Origin: CAZQFV01 sp964592645 | Lineage (GTDB): Bacteria > Chloroflexota > Chloroflexia > DTKN01 | NCBI GenBank assembly: GCA_964592645.1 | Contig: CAZQFV010000025.1 | Coordinates: 1 to 55,894 of the forward strand | Length of the DNA: 55,894 nucleotides | Reading direction: 5' to 3' | Shown: positions 48,130 to 55,831 of the stretch, piece by piece | How positions within the stretch are numbered: the stretch's first letter is position 1 | Layout of the letters: every line of letters starts with the position of its first letter | Notes under the pieces: model-generated | What the model saw: the letters and a program-made list of their open reading frames with translations, nothing else | Told to the model about the DNA's origin: nothing | Databases searched by the model: none | Program-made: the position numbers and the translations under genes

Positions 48130-49408
48130 TCTCTTCCTCCTTCGGCTGGCGGTAGGGCAGAAAGATGGTGAAGCGGGTCAGGTGCGGCTGGCCTTCGGCC
48201 TCCATGGTCTCGCTCTTTAGCGTGCTTTCCACCTTGATGTACCCATGGTGCTGGGCGATGGTCCGTTGGGCAAAGTAGAGCCCCTTGCCCGACCCGGTGC
48301 GGTACTCGCCCTGCGTCAGCCGGCCCTGGTAGCCGTCCTGGAAGATCGCTCCGCTTTCGATCTCCTCGGGCAGGATGCCGACGCCATAGTTCTGGATGCT
48401 CAGTTGATAGAAGCGTTTGCCCGGCCGGCCCTCGATGAGCACGAAGCGGTTGCGCCCGGGGCCACTGCGGAACGAGTACTTGACGGCGTTGTGCACCAGG
48501 TTGTTCAGCGCATACTGTAGGTGGTGCCGCGAGATCTCCAGGACCGGCCCGGCGCCGTCCGCCTGCAGCTTGATGTGGATGGCGATGCCGCGCCGCGCGG
48601 CCTCGGCCTCGTACAGGCGCCTGGCCTCCTCGAGGAGCGGCAGGAGCGGCTCGGGGCGGAAGCGGTACTCCTCCATGTAGTCGCCCAGGTTCTGCACGAC
48701 CGTGTCCAGGGCCAGGGCGCTGGCCAGGACGGCCTGGGCCATCTTGCGCTGCTCCTCGTGGGTGGGGGGCATCTCCAGGCACAGGTTATCGGCGCCGGCG
48801 ATAACCGCCTGCAGCCGCGTCTGGATCTCGTGGGAGATCTTTTCCATGTTGCGCCGCTGGCGGTCCTCGGCGTTCAGGAGGTTGAAGAACCACCGGTGTA
48901 TGCGGGGCAGCCGCGCCCGCTTCTTCTCCAGCTCCTCCAGGGTATAGCGCTTGGCCTGCAGCAGGAGCCGGCGCAGCTCCGCGGCCTGCGCCGGCTCCAG
49001 GCCCAGCCGGGCAACCATCTGCTCATGCCGGGACAGGGAGCGCTGCATGTGTTCGGGGTCGTCGACGAGCATCTCCCCGTAGAGCAGCACGGCCTTCACC
49101 TCCCCGTCGACGCGGATGGGCAGGGCCTGGTTGTAGAGCCCGGCGTAGCAGAGGGTCGGCCCTTCTTCGGGCTGGCACATGGCCGCCTCGAAGCGCCGGC
49201 ACTCGTCCGCGTCGCAGCGCTCCAGTCCGCCGGGGAGCTGGCGGACGGCGATGCAGTAGGGCTCGAAGATGGCCTTGGAGCCGGGGGAGCAGATGGCCCC
49301 TTTCGATTCGCTGCCCACCTCCCGCAGGCTGATCGGGAAATTGGTGAGCTCGGCGAACATGTCGAGGAGCGCTTCCTGGAGCTCCGCGCGGAGCTGCTGT
49401 TCGGTCAT
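48122..49408 (-). CDS. PocR-domain sensor histidine kinase
   Basis: 428 residues, no membrane helices. Residues about 10-190 match the PocR ligand-binding domain (LDMFAELTNFPISLREVGSE, CRRFEAAMCQPEEGPTLCYA, with several Cys), a PAS-like sensor of small hydrocarbon derivatives or metal-thiolate chemistry. The kinase core: RNMEKISHEIQTRLQAVIAG (phospho-acceptor His), YALNNLVHNAVKYSFR (N box), SIQNYGVGILPEEIESG and GSGKGLYFAQRTIAQHHGYI. Start ATG 49408. It follows the MerR-like gene by 23 bases. Confidence 0.85.
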   Translation of the reverse strand: MTEQQLRAELQEALLDMFAELTNFPISLREVGSESKGAICSPGSKAIFEPYCIAVRQLPGGLERCDADECRRFEAAMCQPEEGPTLCYAGLYNQALPIRVDGEVKAVLLYGEMLVDDPEHMQRSLSRHEQMVARLGLEPAQAAELRRLLLQAKRYTLEELEKKRARLPRIHRWFFNLLNAEDRQRRNMEKISHEIQTRLQAVIAGADNLCLEMPPTHEEQRKMAQAVLASALALDTVVQNLGDYMEEYRFRPEPLLPLLEEARRLYEAEAARRGIAIHIKLQADGAGPVLEISRHHLQYALNNLVHNAVKYSFRSGPGRNRFVLIEGRPGKRFYQLSIQNYGVGILPEEIESGAIFQDGYQGRLTQGEYRTGSGKGLYFAQRTIAQHHGYIKVESTLKSETMEAEGQPHLTRFTIFLPYRQPKEEENA

Positions 49409-49431
49409 GGCCGGCCTCCCCGGCGGCGTGG

Positions 49432-49875
49432 CTAGTGCCGCCGACACGTCTGCCGCCAGATGGCATCGATGATTTGGCAAAAGACCTCGCCTTGGAGGTC
49501 CTTCTGGTCCAGCGCGATCTGCAGCAGATGGCGGATCGTCCGGGGGGTCAGCGCGGAGAGCTCGGCCAGCTCGCGCAGCCCGGTGAGATCGCCGGAGAGG
49601 AACTTGCGCAGGGAAAGGGCCTCGTGGATCTGCTGCATCCGCGGCACGCTGCCCTCGTTATCGCTCTGCGCGGCCAAGCGGTACTGGCGGGCGAGTTGCT
49701 CCTTCTGCCTGGTGCTGATGAACTGGATGTGCTCCTGGGTGTACTGGCGGTTGTTGGCCAGGTCCCGGTCCACGAGGGGGAATCCGGGCTCGCCCTCCCA
49801 GCGAAAGAGGGTGCTCTTGGAGATGTTGAAGAGATTGCAGATCTCGGCCGGCGAATAGACGCGTTCAGGGTTCAT
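49432..49875 (-). CDS. MerR-like HTH transcriptional regulator
   Basis: 147 residues. An N-terminal winged HTH of the MerR type is visible: YSPAEICNLFNISKSTLFRW, then EGEPGFPLVDRDLANNRQYT and EHIQFISTR. The middle is helical and the C-terminal third (GLRELAELSALTPRTIRHLL) has a second HTH-like helix pair. There is no metal-binding Cys cluster. Probably controls its own operon, and possibly the ubiquitin-like operon. Start ATG 49875, eight bases after GAGG; the GTG at 49881 is too close to it. Confidence 0.78.
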   Translation of the reverse strand: MNPERVYSPAEICNLFNISKSTLFRWEGEPGFPLVDRDLANNRQYTQEHIQFISTRQKEQLARQYRLAAQSDNEGSVPRMQQIHEALSLRKFLSGDLTGLRELAELSALTPRTIRHLLQIALDQKDLQGEVFCQIIDAIWRQTCRRH

Positions 49876-49887
49876 GGTCACAGCCTC

Positions 49888-49902
49888 GGAATAGTGAATA
49901 TA
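49888..49902. promoter_or_regulatory. Candidate operator in the MerR-like gene leader
   Basis: Minus-strand TATATTCACTATTCC, matching 11 of 12 core bases of the motif at 47467. A nearby GATATTC (49913-49919) could form the other half of a dyad. Confidence 0.4.
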
Positions 49903-49924
49903 GTTGGCATACCGAATATCTCAT

Positions 49925-49953
49925 ATGATACCACGATTTCCGCGCTTTGTCAA
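49925..49953 (-). promoter_or_regulatory. Promoter of the MerR-like/PocR kinase operon
   Basis: TTGACA, 17-base spacer, TATCAT on the minus strand; start near 49918. Divergent from the promoter at 49962. Confidence 0.8.
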
Positions 49954-49961
49954 CGGGCGTT

Positions 49962-49990
49962 TTGCCAAAGGCCGTGCGGTGTAGTAGAAT
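49962..49990 (+). promoter_or_regulatory. Promoter of the hypothetical gene at 50024
   Basis: TTGCCA, 17-base spacer, TAGAAT; start near 49997. Confidence 0.65.
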
Positions 49991-50023
49991 CAGGATCGTT
50001 CCTCGCGGGCCAAGGAGGCCACG

Positions 50024-50557
50024 ATGTGGGAAAAGGCAGGCCTGGAGAGGTTGATCGAGGAGCAGCGGGCCCGGTATGCGGAGATGGCCGTCGGCGACGC
50101 CTACAAGCTGCTTTTCCAGGGGGTGCGCGGGCCCGAACACCTCATCGCCTCGGCGGAAGACTTTGCCGCCCGGCTGCGGGCGGAGTACGCGGCGCTGCCG
50201 GCCGCGGAAGACGCCCCCCTCTGGGAGGCGGTGCGCCCCGACGGGGCGCTGGGCCGGCTGAACCTGCGGCCGTTCAAGGCGCGGGGAGGGACGCTGGAGT
50301 GGCTGATCGCGGCCGTTCTGCGGACGGCCGCGCGGCGCTGGGGCACCCTGGCGGAGCTACAGGCGGCCTGGGCGACCTTCCTCGCCCTGTGCCGGGAGGG
50401 GCGTTGGAGGCAGTTCCCACCGGACGAGGTGCGCGGCTTCTCGGCCTGGCTGGAGGCGCAGGGCTGGCCGGCGGTGCACCACTCCGCCGCCTACCGCCAG
50501 GCCCATCGGCCGGCCTACCGGCTGATCGCCCAAAGCGAACTCTGCGAGGGCTTCTAG
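50024..50557 (+). CDS. Hypothetical protein, 177 aa
   Basis: Not recognised. Soluble and helical, rich in Ala/Arg/Glu/Trp. Distinct segments are GDAYKLLFQGVRGPEHLIAS near residue 24, RPFKARGGTLEWLIAAVLR near residue 85 and GWPAVHHSAAYRQAHRPAYR near residue 148. The last has conserved-looking His and Arg residues that could be a phosphate- or nucleotide-binding site. It has its own promoter and ribosome-binding site (aaggagg), so it is probably real. The 3-prime end overlaps a terminator hairpin. Confidence 0.7.
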   Translation: MWEKAGLERLIEEQRARYAEMAVGDAYKLLFQGVRGPEHLIASAEDFAARLRAEYAALPAAEDAPLWEAVRPDGALGRLNLRPFKARGGTLEWLIAAVLRTAARRWGTLAELQAAWATFLALCREGRWRQFPPDEVRGFSAWLEAQGWPAVHHSAAYRQAHRPAYRLIAQSELCEGF

Positions 50558-50569
50558 CCCTCGCAGAGT
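50539..50569. terminator. Perfect 13-bp hairpin between the hypothetical gene and selC
   Basis: ACTCTGCGAGGGC, loop TTCTA, GCCCTCGCAGAGT. It spans the stop codon of the plus-strand gene and lies 10 bases beyond the selC 3-prime end, so it probably terminates both converging transcripts. Confidence 0.65.
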
Positions 50570-50579
50570 CCACGCCAGG

Positions 50580-50673
50580 CGGGAGTGCATCGGAGTCGAA
50601 CCGACCCAGGACGCCTCAAGCGCCCCACAACGGTTTTGAAGACCGCGGGAGCCACCGGGCCCCATCCACTCCC
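50580..50673 (-). tRNA. selC: tRNA-Sec (anticodon TCA)
   Basis: About 94 bases read on the minus strand: acceptor GGGAGTG pairing with CACTCCC; anticodon stem-loop CGGT-CTTCAAA-ACCG with anticodon TCA; a long variable arm (TGTGGGGCGCTTGAGGCG region); T-arm TCGG-TTCGACT-CCGA; discriminator G. Long extra arm plus TCA anticodon define tRNA-Sec, which decodes UGA with SelB. CCA is not encoded. It supports the three Sec-containing genes in this window. selA, selB and selD are not here. Confidence 0.93.
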
Positions 50674-50682
50674 ACGGGCCAT

Positions 50683-50711
50683 AGAATACAACAACTATCC
50701 CGATCCGTCAA
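50683..50711 (-). promoter_or_regulatory. selC promoter
   Basis: TTGACG, 17-base spacer, TATTCT on the minus strand; predicted start 3 bases before the tRNA 5-prime end. Confidence 0.75.
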
Positions 50712-50719
50712 CTGGCAGT

Positions 50720-50748
50720 TTGCGCATCCGCACAAGATATAGTACAAT
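50720..50748 (+). promoter_or_regulatory. glgA promoter
   Basis: TTGCGC, 17-base spacer, TACAAT; start near 50755, leader about 95 bases. Divergent from the selC promoter. Confidence 0.7.
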
Positions 50749-50849
50749 GCACCCCCTGGGGGCGAACGCTCGCCTCCCCGTGGCGTGGGTATGGACGCCG
50801 GGGTCCTTCCCTTGGCCCTGGCGTTTCTGTGTGTCAGTAAGGAGGAACC

Positions 50850-52397
50850 ATGGAACAGAGAGAACCGCTGCGCGTCCTCTTCCTTTCCGCCGAGGTTGTG
50901 CCGTTCGCCAAGACGGGCGGCCTGGCCGACGTGGCCGGCTCGCTGCCCAAGGCGCTGAAGAAGCTGGGCGTGGACGTCCGCGTGGGCATGCCGCGCTATG
51001 GGCGCATCGACAGGGCCAAGTTCGGCCTGACCGAAGCGTTGCCCCCTTTTCCCGTGCCCATGGACGATCACGCCCTGGAGGCCGGCCTCTCCGAGGCCCG
51101 CATCGGCGACGATGTCCCGGTCTACATGGTGGAGAACGCCCAGCTCTATGAGCGCGACGGCATCTACATGTACCCCGACGACGCCGAGCGCTTTATCTTT
51201 TTCTGCCGCGCCCTGCTGGAAGGGATGAAGCACCTGAATTGGCAGCCCAACATCATCCACTGCCACGACTGGCACACCGCCATCGTGCCGAACTGGATGA
51301 AGACGATCTACAAGGACGACCCCTTCTATCGCCACACCGCTACCCTCTACACCATCCACAACCTGGCCTACCAGGGGATCTTCGGCTACCGCGTGCTGGA
51401 GGTGGCCGGCCTCGACGAGTTCGGCTTCATCGTCCACCCGGACCTGCCGGACATGGACAATGTCGTCGATATGATGGGCCGCGGCATCTACTTTGCCGAC
51501 ATCATCAACACGGTCAGCGAGACCTATGCCCAGGAGATCCTCACCCCGGAGTACGGCGAGCGGCTGGACCCGCTGCTGCGCGATCGCCGTGACCGCCTCT
51601 TTGGCGTGCTCAACGGCATCGACAACGAGGTGAACGACCCGGCCACCGACCCCTACATCCCGGCGCACTATGACCTGCACGACCTCTCCGGGCGGGCCGA
51701 GTGCAAGCGCGTCCTGCAGCGCGAGGCCGGCCTGGCCGAGGACCCCCGCGTCCCGCTCATCGGGGCCATCTCCCGCCTGACCGACCAGAAGGGCTTTGAC
51801 CTCATCGCCCAGATCATCGACCCGCTGATGCAGAACGCGCCCTTCCAGTTCGTCCTCCTGGGCACCGGCGACCAGCGCTACCACGACCTCTTCAACTATA
51901 TCCACAGCAAATACCCGAACCGCGTGGCCGTCTTCCTCACCTTCAACGCCCCCCTGGCGCAAAAGATCTATGCCGGGACGGACATGTTCCTGATGCCCTC
52001 GCGCTTCGAGCCCTGCGGCCTGGGGCAGCTCCTGGCCATGCGCTACGGCTCCATCCCTATCGTCCGCTCCACCGGCGGCCTGGCCGATACGGTGCAGGAC
52101 TTTGACCCGTGCACCGGGTCCGGCAACGGCTTCGCCTTCAAACCCTACGAGGCCATGGCGCTCTATGGCGCCATCATCCGCGCCCTGGAGAACTTTAAGT
52201 ACACCGACACCTGGCACCGCTTGATGGTCAAGGTGATGTCCGCCGACTACTCCTGGGATGCCTCGGCGCGCAAGTATGTCGACCTGTACTATCGCGCCCT
52301 GGCCTCGCGTATCCCGCGTCCGCCGCGGGAGTCGTACCATTTGGGGGCGCGGGACGCTGGTTCGGAGCATGCGGACCGGGTAGAAGTCATCTCATAA
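50850..52397 (+). CDS. glgA: Glycogen (starch) synthase, GT5 family
   Basis: 515 residues. Transfers glucose from ADP- or UDP-glucose to glycogen. Conserved blocks: FLSAEVVPFAKTGGLADVAG with the KTGGL nucleotide-sugar loop, IIHCHDWHTAIVPNWMKTIY, YTIHNLAYQGIFGY, GVLNGIDNEVNDPATDPYI, GAISRLTDQKGFDLIAQIID, and FLMPSRFEPCGLGQLLAMRY plus STGGLADTV. GT-B fold, cytoplasmic. Start ATG 50850 after AAGGAGG. The length is typical of GlgA, with a short extra C-terminal tail. Confidence 0.95.
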   Translation: MEQREPLRVLFLSAEVVPFAKTGGLADVAGSLPKALKKLGVDVRVGMPRYGRIDRAKFGLTEALPPFPVPMDDHALEAGLSEARIGDDVPVYMVENAQLYERDGIYMYPDDAERFIFFCRALLEGMKHLNWQPNIIHCHDWHTAIVPNWMKTIYKDDPFYRHTATLYTIHNLAYQGIFGYRVLEVAGLDEFGFIVHPDLPDMDNVVDMMGRGIYFADIINTVSETYAQEILTPEYGERLDPLLRDRRDRLFGVLNGIDNEVNDPATDPYIPAHYDLHDLSGRAECKRVLQREAGLAEDPRVPLIGAISRLTDQKGFDLIAQIIDPLMQNAPFQFVLLGTGDQRYHDLFNYIHSKYPNRVAVFLTFNAPLAQKIYAGTDMFLMPSRFEPCGLGQLLAMRYGSIPIVRSTGGLADTVQDFDPCTGSGNGFAFKPYEAMALYGAIIRALENFKYTDTWHRLMVKVMSADYSWDASARKYVDLYYRALASRIPRPPRESYHLGARDAGSEHADRVEVIS

Positions 52398-52398
52398 A

Positions 52399-52424
52399 CA
52401 AGTGATTGAGGCCCCAATCACTTG
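52399..52424 (+). promoter_or_regulatory. Perfect 10-bp hairpin between glgA and the GalT-like gene
   Basis: CAAGTGATTG, 6-base loop, CAATCACTTG, one base after the glgA stop codon and 41 bases before the next start. There is no T-tract, so an attenuator or mRNA-processing hairpin is as likely as a terminator. Confidence 0.45.
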
Positions 52425-52464
52425 GGTTCCAGGCAAGTTGTCCGAACAGCTGAAGGAGGTCCTT

Positions 52465-53550
52465 GTGACTGAACTGCCTTCCATCACCCACCTTCCCGAA
52501 CTCGCGGCGGCGTTGCCCTCCGAAGACGCGGCCCTCTTCGCGCGGCTCTTTCACGTGGGCGCCGTCGTGGGGGAGGTGGTGCCGCCCGAGAGCATGTTCG
52601 GCTGGATCACCAAACAGTTTGGGGCGGTGGAGGCGGTGCGCCGGCAGCGCATCGTCAAGGTGACCAACCGCGTCACGCTGGAGGCGACGCTCTACAACGA
52701 ACTGCGCGCCCGCCGGCCGATGGAGGCCCCCGCCGCCCAGGACCTGGAGGCGATGATCGAGGGCAACCGCGGCGACCCCTTCTGCAAACCGCTGGAAGGT
52801 ACGCCGGCCGACGTCTTTGGCCGCGTGCAGGGGGCGCACAGCATCACGGCCAGCAATATTGCCAAGTACGACGGCTTCCACGGCGTGATCATCTTCGACG
52901 AGCACCATCCGCTGCGCTTCTCCCGCCAGTCGATCGCCGACGCCCTGGAGACCGGCCGGCGGTGGGCCGAGGCCGCGCACCGGGCCGACCCCCAGGCGGT
53001 CTACTACTTTTTCATGTGGAACTGCCTGTGGAAGAGCGGGGCCTCGATCCTGCATGGTCATGCCCAGGCCACCGTCAGCCGCGACATGCACTACGGCCGG
53101 GTGGAGGCGCTGCGCCAGGCGGCGCTGCGCTACGCCTCGGCCTATGGCGCCGCCTCCGGCGGTGGCTACGTGGATGACCTGGTGCGGGTCCACCGGGCGC
53201 TGGGGCTGGCGCGCTCCTACGGCGCGGTGGAAGCGCTGGCCTACCTGACGCCGATCAAGGAGAAGGAGATCGTCCTGGTGGGGCCGGCCGTGGATGGGGA
53301 CTTGGCCGAGGCCCTCTACGCCGTCCTGGATGCCTACGTGCAGCGTATGGGCGTGCGCGCCTTTAACGTGGCCCTCTACATGCCGCCGCTGGCGCCGGTG
53401 GCGGAAGACTGGAGCGCCCTGCCGGGGGCGTTTGTCCGCCTCGTCGACCGCGGCGACCTGAACAACCGCACCGCCGATGTCGGGGCGATGGAGCTGTACG
53501 CCGCCAGCGTCGTCTCCAGCGATCCGTTCCGGGTGATCGAAGCGCTCTGA
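52465..53550 (+). CDS. GalT-like nucleotidyltransferase (HIT superfamily)
   Basis: 361 residues. The active-site signature GASILHGHAQATVSRDMHYG near residue 195 matches the HxHxQ motif of galactose-1-phosphate uridylyltransferases. Upstream FGRVQGAHSITASNIAKYDG and GVIIFDEHHPLRFSRQSIAD fit the same superfamily. The zinc-binding Cys/His sites of classical GalT are not evident, so the sugar phosphate and nucleotide are uncertain. Context with glgA and glpX suggests sugar-nucleotide or glycogen metabolism. Start GTG 52465 is chosen because AAGGAGG lies five bases before it; the ATG at 52402 lies inside a perfect hairpin with no ribosome-binding site. Confidence 0.75.
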   Translation: MTELPSITHLPELAAALPSEDAALFARLFHVGAVVGEVVPPESMFGWITKQFGAVEAVRRQRIVKVTNRVTLEATLYNELRARRPMEAPAAQDLEAMIEGNRGDPFCKPLEGTPADVFGRVQGAHSITASNIAKYDGFHGVIIFDEHHPLRFSRQSIADALETGRRWAEAAHRADPQAVYYFFMWNCLWKSGASILHGHAQATVSRDMHYGRVEALRQAALRYASAYGAASGGGYVDDLVRVHRALGLARSYGAVEALAYLTPIKEKEIVLVGPAVDGDLAEALYAVLDAYVQRMGVRAFNVALYMPPLAPVAEDWSALPGAFVRLVDRGDLNNRTADVGAMELYAASVVSSDPFRVIEAL

Positions 53551-53555
53551 GGGCG

Positions 53556-53616
53556 GCTTTTGGCCGCCGCTGCGCGGGAGGAATCCGTGCCCTGCCGTGC
53601 AGCGGCGGCCAAAAGC
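53556..53616. terminator. 18-bp perfect inverted repeat between convergent GalT-like and glpX genes
   Basis: GCTTTTGGCCGCCGCTGC and its exact complement GCAGCGGCGGCCAAAAGC, 25-base loop. The A/T tracts near the base suit a bidirectional terminator. Confidence 0.75.
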
Positions 53617-53620
53617 TGTG

Positions 53621-54634
53621 TTACAGACGGGGCGCCTTGCGCAGGTCGGCGTCCTCGTAGGGCAGCTCGGAGATGGCCATCAGCTTCTGGAAGTGGTGGG
53701 TGGCCTCCACGTAGCGCACCGAGCCCGAGGCCGAGCGCATGACGATCGATTGGGTCGTCGCGCCGTGTGGGAAATAGTGCACGCCCTGCAGGAACTCGCC
53801 GGTGGTGATGCCGGTGGCGGAGAGGAACACGTCGTCGCCCTTGACCATGTCGTCCACGGTCATCACCCGCTCCAGGTCCAGGCCGGCCGCCAGGGCGGCC
53901 TGGCGCTCCTGCTCGTCGCGCGGCCATGGCCGGCACTGGATGCCTCCGCCCAGGCAGCGCGCGGCACAGGCACTGATCACCGCTTCCGGCGCGCCCCCCA
54001 CGCCCATCAACATATCCACCTCGGAGAAGGGGAGCATCGCCTGGATGGAGGGGGAGACATCGCCGTGGGGGATCAGCCGGATGCGCGCTCCCGTGGCCCG
54101 GATCTGCTTGACCAGCTCGGCATGGCGGGGGCGGTCTAGCACGACAACGGTCAGGTCGTCCACATCCATGCGCTTGGCCTGGGCCACGTTGCGGATGTTC
54201 TCGGCGACGGGGGCGTTCAGGTCGATCACATCCTTGGCCTCGGGGCCGACGACGAGCTTGTCCATGTAGACGATGGCCCGGGTGCCGAAGAGGGCGCCGC
54301 GGTCGGCGATCGCCACCACGGCGATCGCCCCGGGTTGGCCGTGGGCTAACAGCGAGGTGCCGTCCACCGGGTCAACGGCGATATCGACCTGCGGGGGGGA
54401 GCCGGTGCCCAGTTGTTCGCCGATGTAGAGCATCGGCGCCTCGTCTTTCTCGCCCTCGCCGATGACGACGATGCCGTCCATGGCGATGCTGTCCAGGACG
54501 AAGCGCATGGCGTCGACCGCGGCCTGGTCCGCGGACTCGCGGTCCCCGCGGCCCATCCAGCGCGCCGCGCGCAGCGCCGCGGCCTCGGTGGCGCGGACCA
54601 ACTCGAACCCGATGTTCCGTTCCATACGAGCCAT
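53621..54634 (-). CDS. glpX: Fructose-1,6-bisphosphatase class II
   Basis: 337 residues, standard GlpX length. Hydrolyses fructose-1,6-bisphosphate in gluconeogenesis. Signatures: NIGFELVRATEAAALRAARW, VVIGEGEKDEAPMLYIGE (metal-binding Glu/Asp), IAVDPVDGTSLLAHGQPGAI, LMGVGGAPEAVISACAARCL and SATGITTGEFLQGVHY. Cytoplasmic, Mn- or Mg-dependent. Start ATG 54634; an ATG nine bases downstream (54625) is also possible. The adenosine-deaminase gene stops 27 bases upstream, so the two are probably cotranscribed. Confidence 0.95.
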   Translation of the reverse strand: MARMERNIGFELVRATEAAALRAARWMGRGDRESADQAAVDAMRFVLDSIAMDGIVVIGEGEKDEAPMLYIGEQLGTGSPPQVDIAVDPVDGTSLLAHGQPGAIAVVAIADRGALFGTRAIVYMDKLVVGPEAKDVIDLNAPVAENIRNVAQAKRMDVDDLTVVVLDRPRHAELVKQIRATGARIRLIPHGDVSPSIQAMLPFSEVDMLMGVGGAPEAVISACAARCLGGGIQCRPWPRDEQERQAALAAGLDLERVMTVDDMVKGDDVFLSATGITTGEFLQGVHYFPHGATTQSIVMRSASGSVRYVEATHHFQKLMAISELPYEDADLRKAPRL

Positions 54635-54661
54635 TGCCTGCCTCCAGTGCTCTGTGATCTC

Positions 54662-55663
54662 CTACGGCCGGTACTGCTGAAACTCAGACTCCAGGGCTGC
54701 TTTCTCCTCGGGCGGTAGGAACGAGGCGCGCACGCCGTTGAGACCGATCTGCCAAAGCTCCCCGCGGGTGAAGCCGAACTGTTCGGCCAGGAGCAGATAC
54801 TCCTGGACCAGGTCCGTCTGGAAAAGGGCGGGATCGTCGGAGGCCAGCGTGATCGGCACGCCGGCCTCGAAGAGGCGGCGCACGGGGTGCTGGTCCAACG
54901 AAGGCACGGCGCCGGTGCGCAGGTTGCTGGTGGGGCAGATATCGAGGTAGATATTCTCCCGGCGCAGGTATTGGAGCAGCGCGGGATCGTCGATGGCGCG
55001 GATACCGTGGCCGATGCGGCGGACTTGCAGGCTGCGGATGGCCCCCCAGACGCTATCGGGTCCGCACACCTCGCCGGCGTGCGCCGTGAGCTGCAGGCCG
55101 GCCTGTCCGGCCTGTGCAAAGAGGCCGGCGAATAGCTCCGGCGGGAAGTGGATCTCATCCCCGCCGAGGCCCAGGCCGATGATGCCGTAGCGGCGGGTGG
55201 CCAGGGCGCGGTCCAGGACGAGGAATCCGGCTGCGACGCCAAACTGCCGGCCGTGGTCAAAGATCACCCCCATGCGGATCCCCGACTCGGCGCGGGCCTG
55301 CTGGTAGCCCTCGTGGATGGCGCGCATGATGCAGTCAAAGTCAAAGTCCCGCCGCAGGTGCTGCATGGGGGACAAAAAGACCTCGCAGTAGCGGATGCCC
55401 TGGGCGGCCTCGTCGCCGAGGAACTCGTAGGTGACCCGCCGAAAGTCCTCGTGCGTGCAGAGGCAGGCCGCGCAGCGCATGTAGGCGTCGAGGAAGGCCG
55501 GGAAATCGGAGAAGCTGTAGGTGGCGCTGACGCCGCCGGGCAGATCGACATGATTCTGGGCAGCCAACTCTGCCAGGGTCTGGGGACGGATGGAGCCCTC
55601 CAGGTGGACATGCAGCTCGACCTTGGGCATTTGCCGTACCCAGGCGGCCAGTGATCCGTTCAT
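54662..55663 (-). CDS. add: Adenosine deaminase family protein
   Basis: 333 residues of the ADA amidohydrolase family, which deaminates adenosine or a related purine (adenine deaminases are in the same family). Metal and catalytic motifs: PKVELHVHLEGSIRPQTLAE, LTAHAGEVCGPDSVWGAIRS, RIGHGIRAIDDPALL, and TLASDDPALFQTDLVQEYLL. The PTSNL segment (DICPTSNLRTG) is normal for the family. Start ATG 55663 has no good ribosome-binding site; a 34-codon upstream ORF ends overlapping it as ATGA. Confidence 0.9.
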   Translation of the reverse strand: MNGSLAAWVRQMPKVELHVHLEGSIRPQTLAELAAQNHVDLPGGVSATYSFSDFPAFLDAYMRCAACLCTHEDFRRVTYEFLGDEAAQGIRYCEVFLSPMQHLRRDFDFDCIMRAIHEGYQQARAESGIRMGVIFDHGRQFGVAAGFLVLDRALATRRYGIIGLGLGGDEIHFPPELFAGLFAQAGQAGLQLTAHAGEVCGPDSVWGAIRSLQVRRIGHGIRAIDDPALLQYLRRENIYLDICPTSNLRTGAVPSLDQHPVRRLFEAGVPITLASDDPALFQTDLVQEYLLLAEQFGFTRGELWQIGLNGVRASFLPPEEKAALESEFQQYRP

Positions 55664-55764
55664 CGGGGTCGCGCTTTCCCGCGCCGGTGGAACGGCGGCT
55701 GACCCGGCCCGCTCGGTGGGTGTTGGCTGCAGTGCTCGATGTCCGGTTGATCGGGAATGGGCAT
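55660..55764 (-). CDS. Candidate 34-codon upstream ORF coupled to add
   Basis: Begins at ATG 55764 with a GAGGG four bases upstream and ends in TGA at 55660-55662, sharing ATGA with the add start. The peptide is Pro/His/Arg-rich (starts MPIPDQPDIEHCSQH) and resembles nothing known. It could bring ribosomes to a start that lacks its own site. May simply be chance in GC-rich DNA. Confidence 0.35.
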   Translation of the reverse strand: MPIPDQPDIEHCSQHPPSGPGQPPFHRRGKARPR

Positions 55765-55802
55765 AGCGCCCTCGCTCTCCGCGCTTCGGCTCTCTACGAC
55801 CG

Positions 55803-55831
55803 ATTATAACACAGAGGGGAGTGGAGGGCAA
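55803..55831 (-). promoter_or_regulatory. Promoter of the add-glpX operon
   Basis: TTGCCC, 17-base spacer, TATAAT on the minus strand; start near 55796, leader about 130 bases. The last 60 bases of the window show a TACAAT on the plus strand (55885-55890) with no good -35 box. Confidence 0.75.

Noticed and set aside
52402..52464. ATG 52402 as the start of the GalT-like gene
   Set aside because: It lies within a perfect hairpin and lacks a ribosome-binding site.
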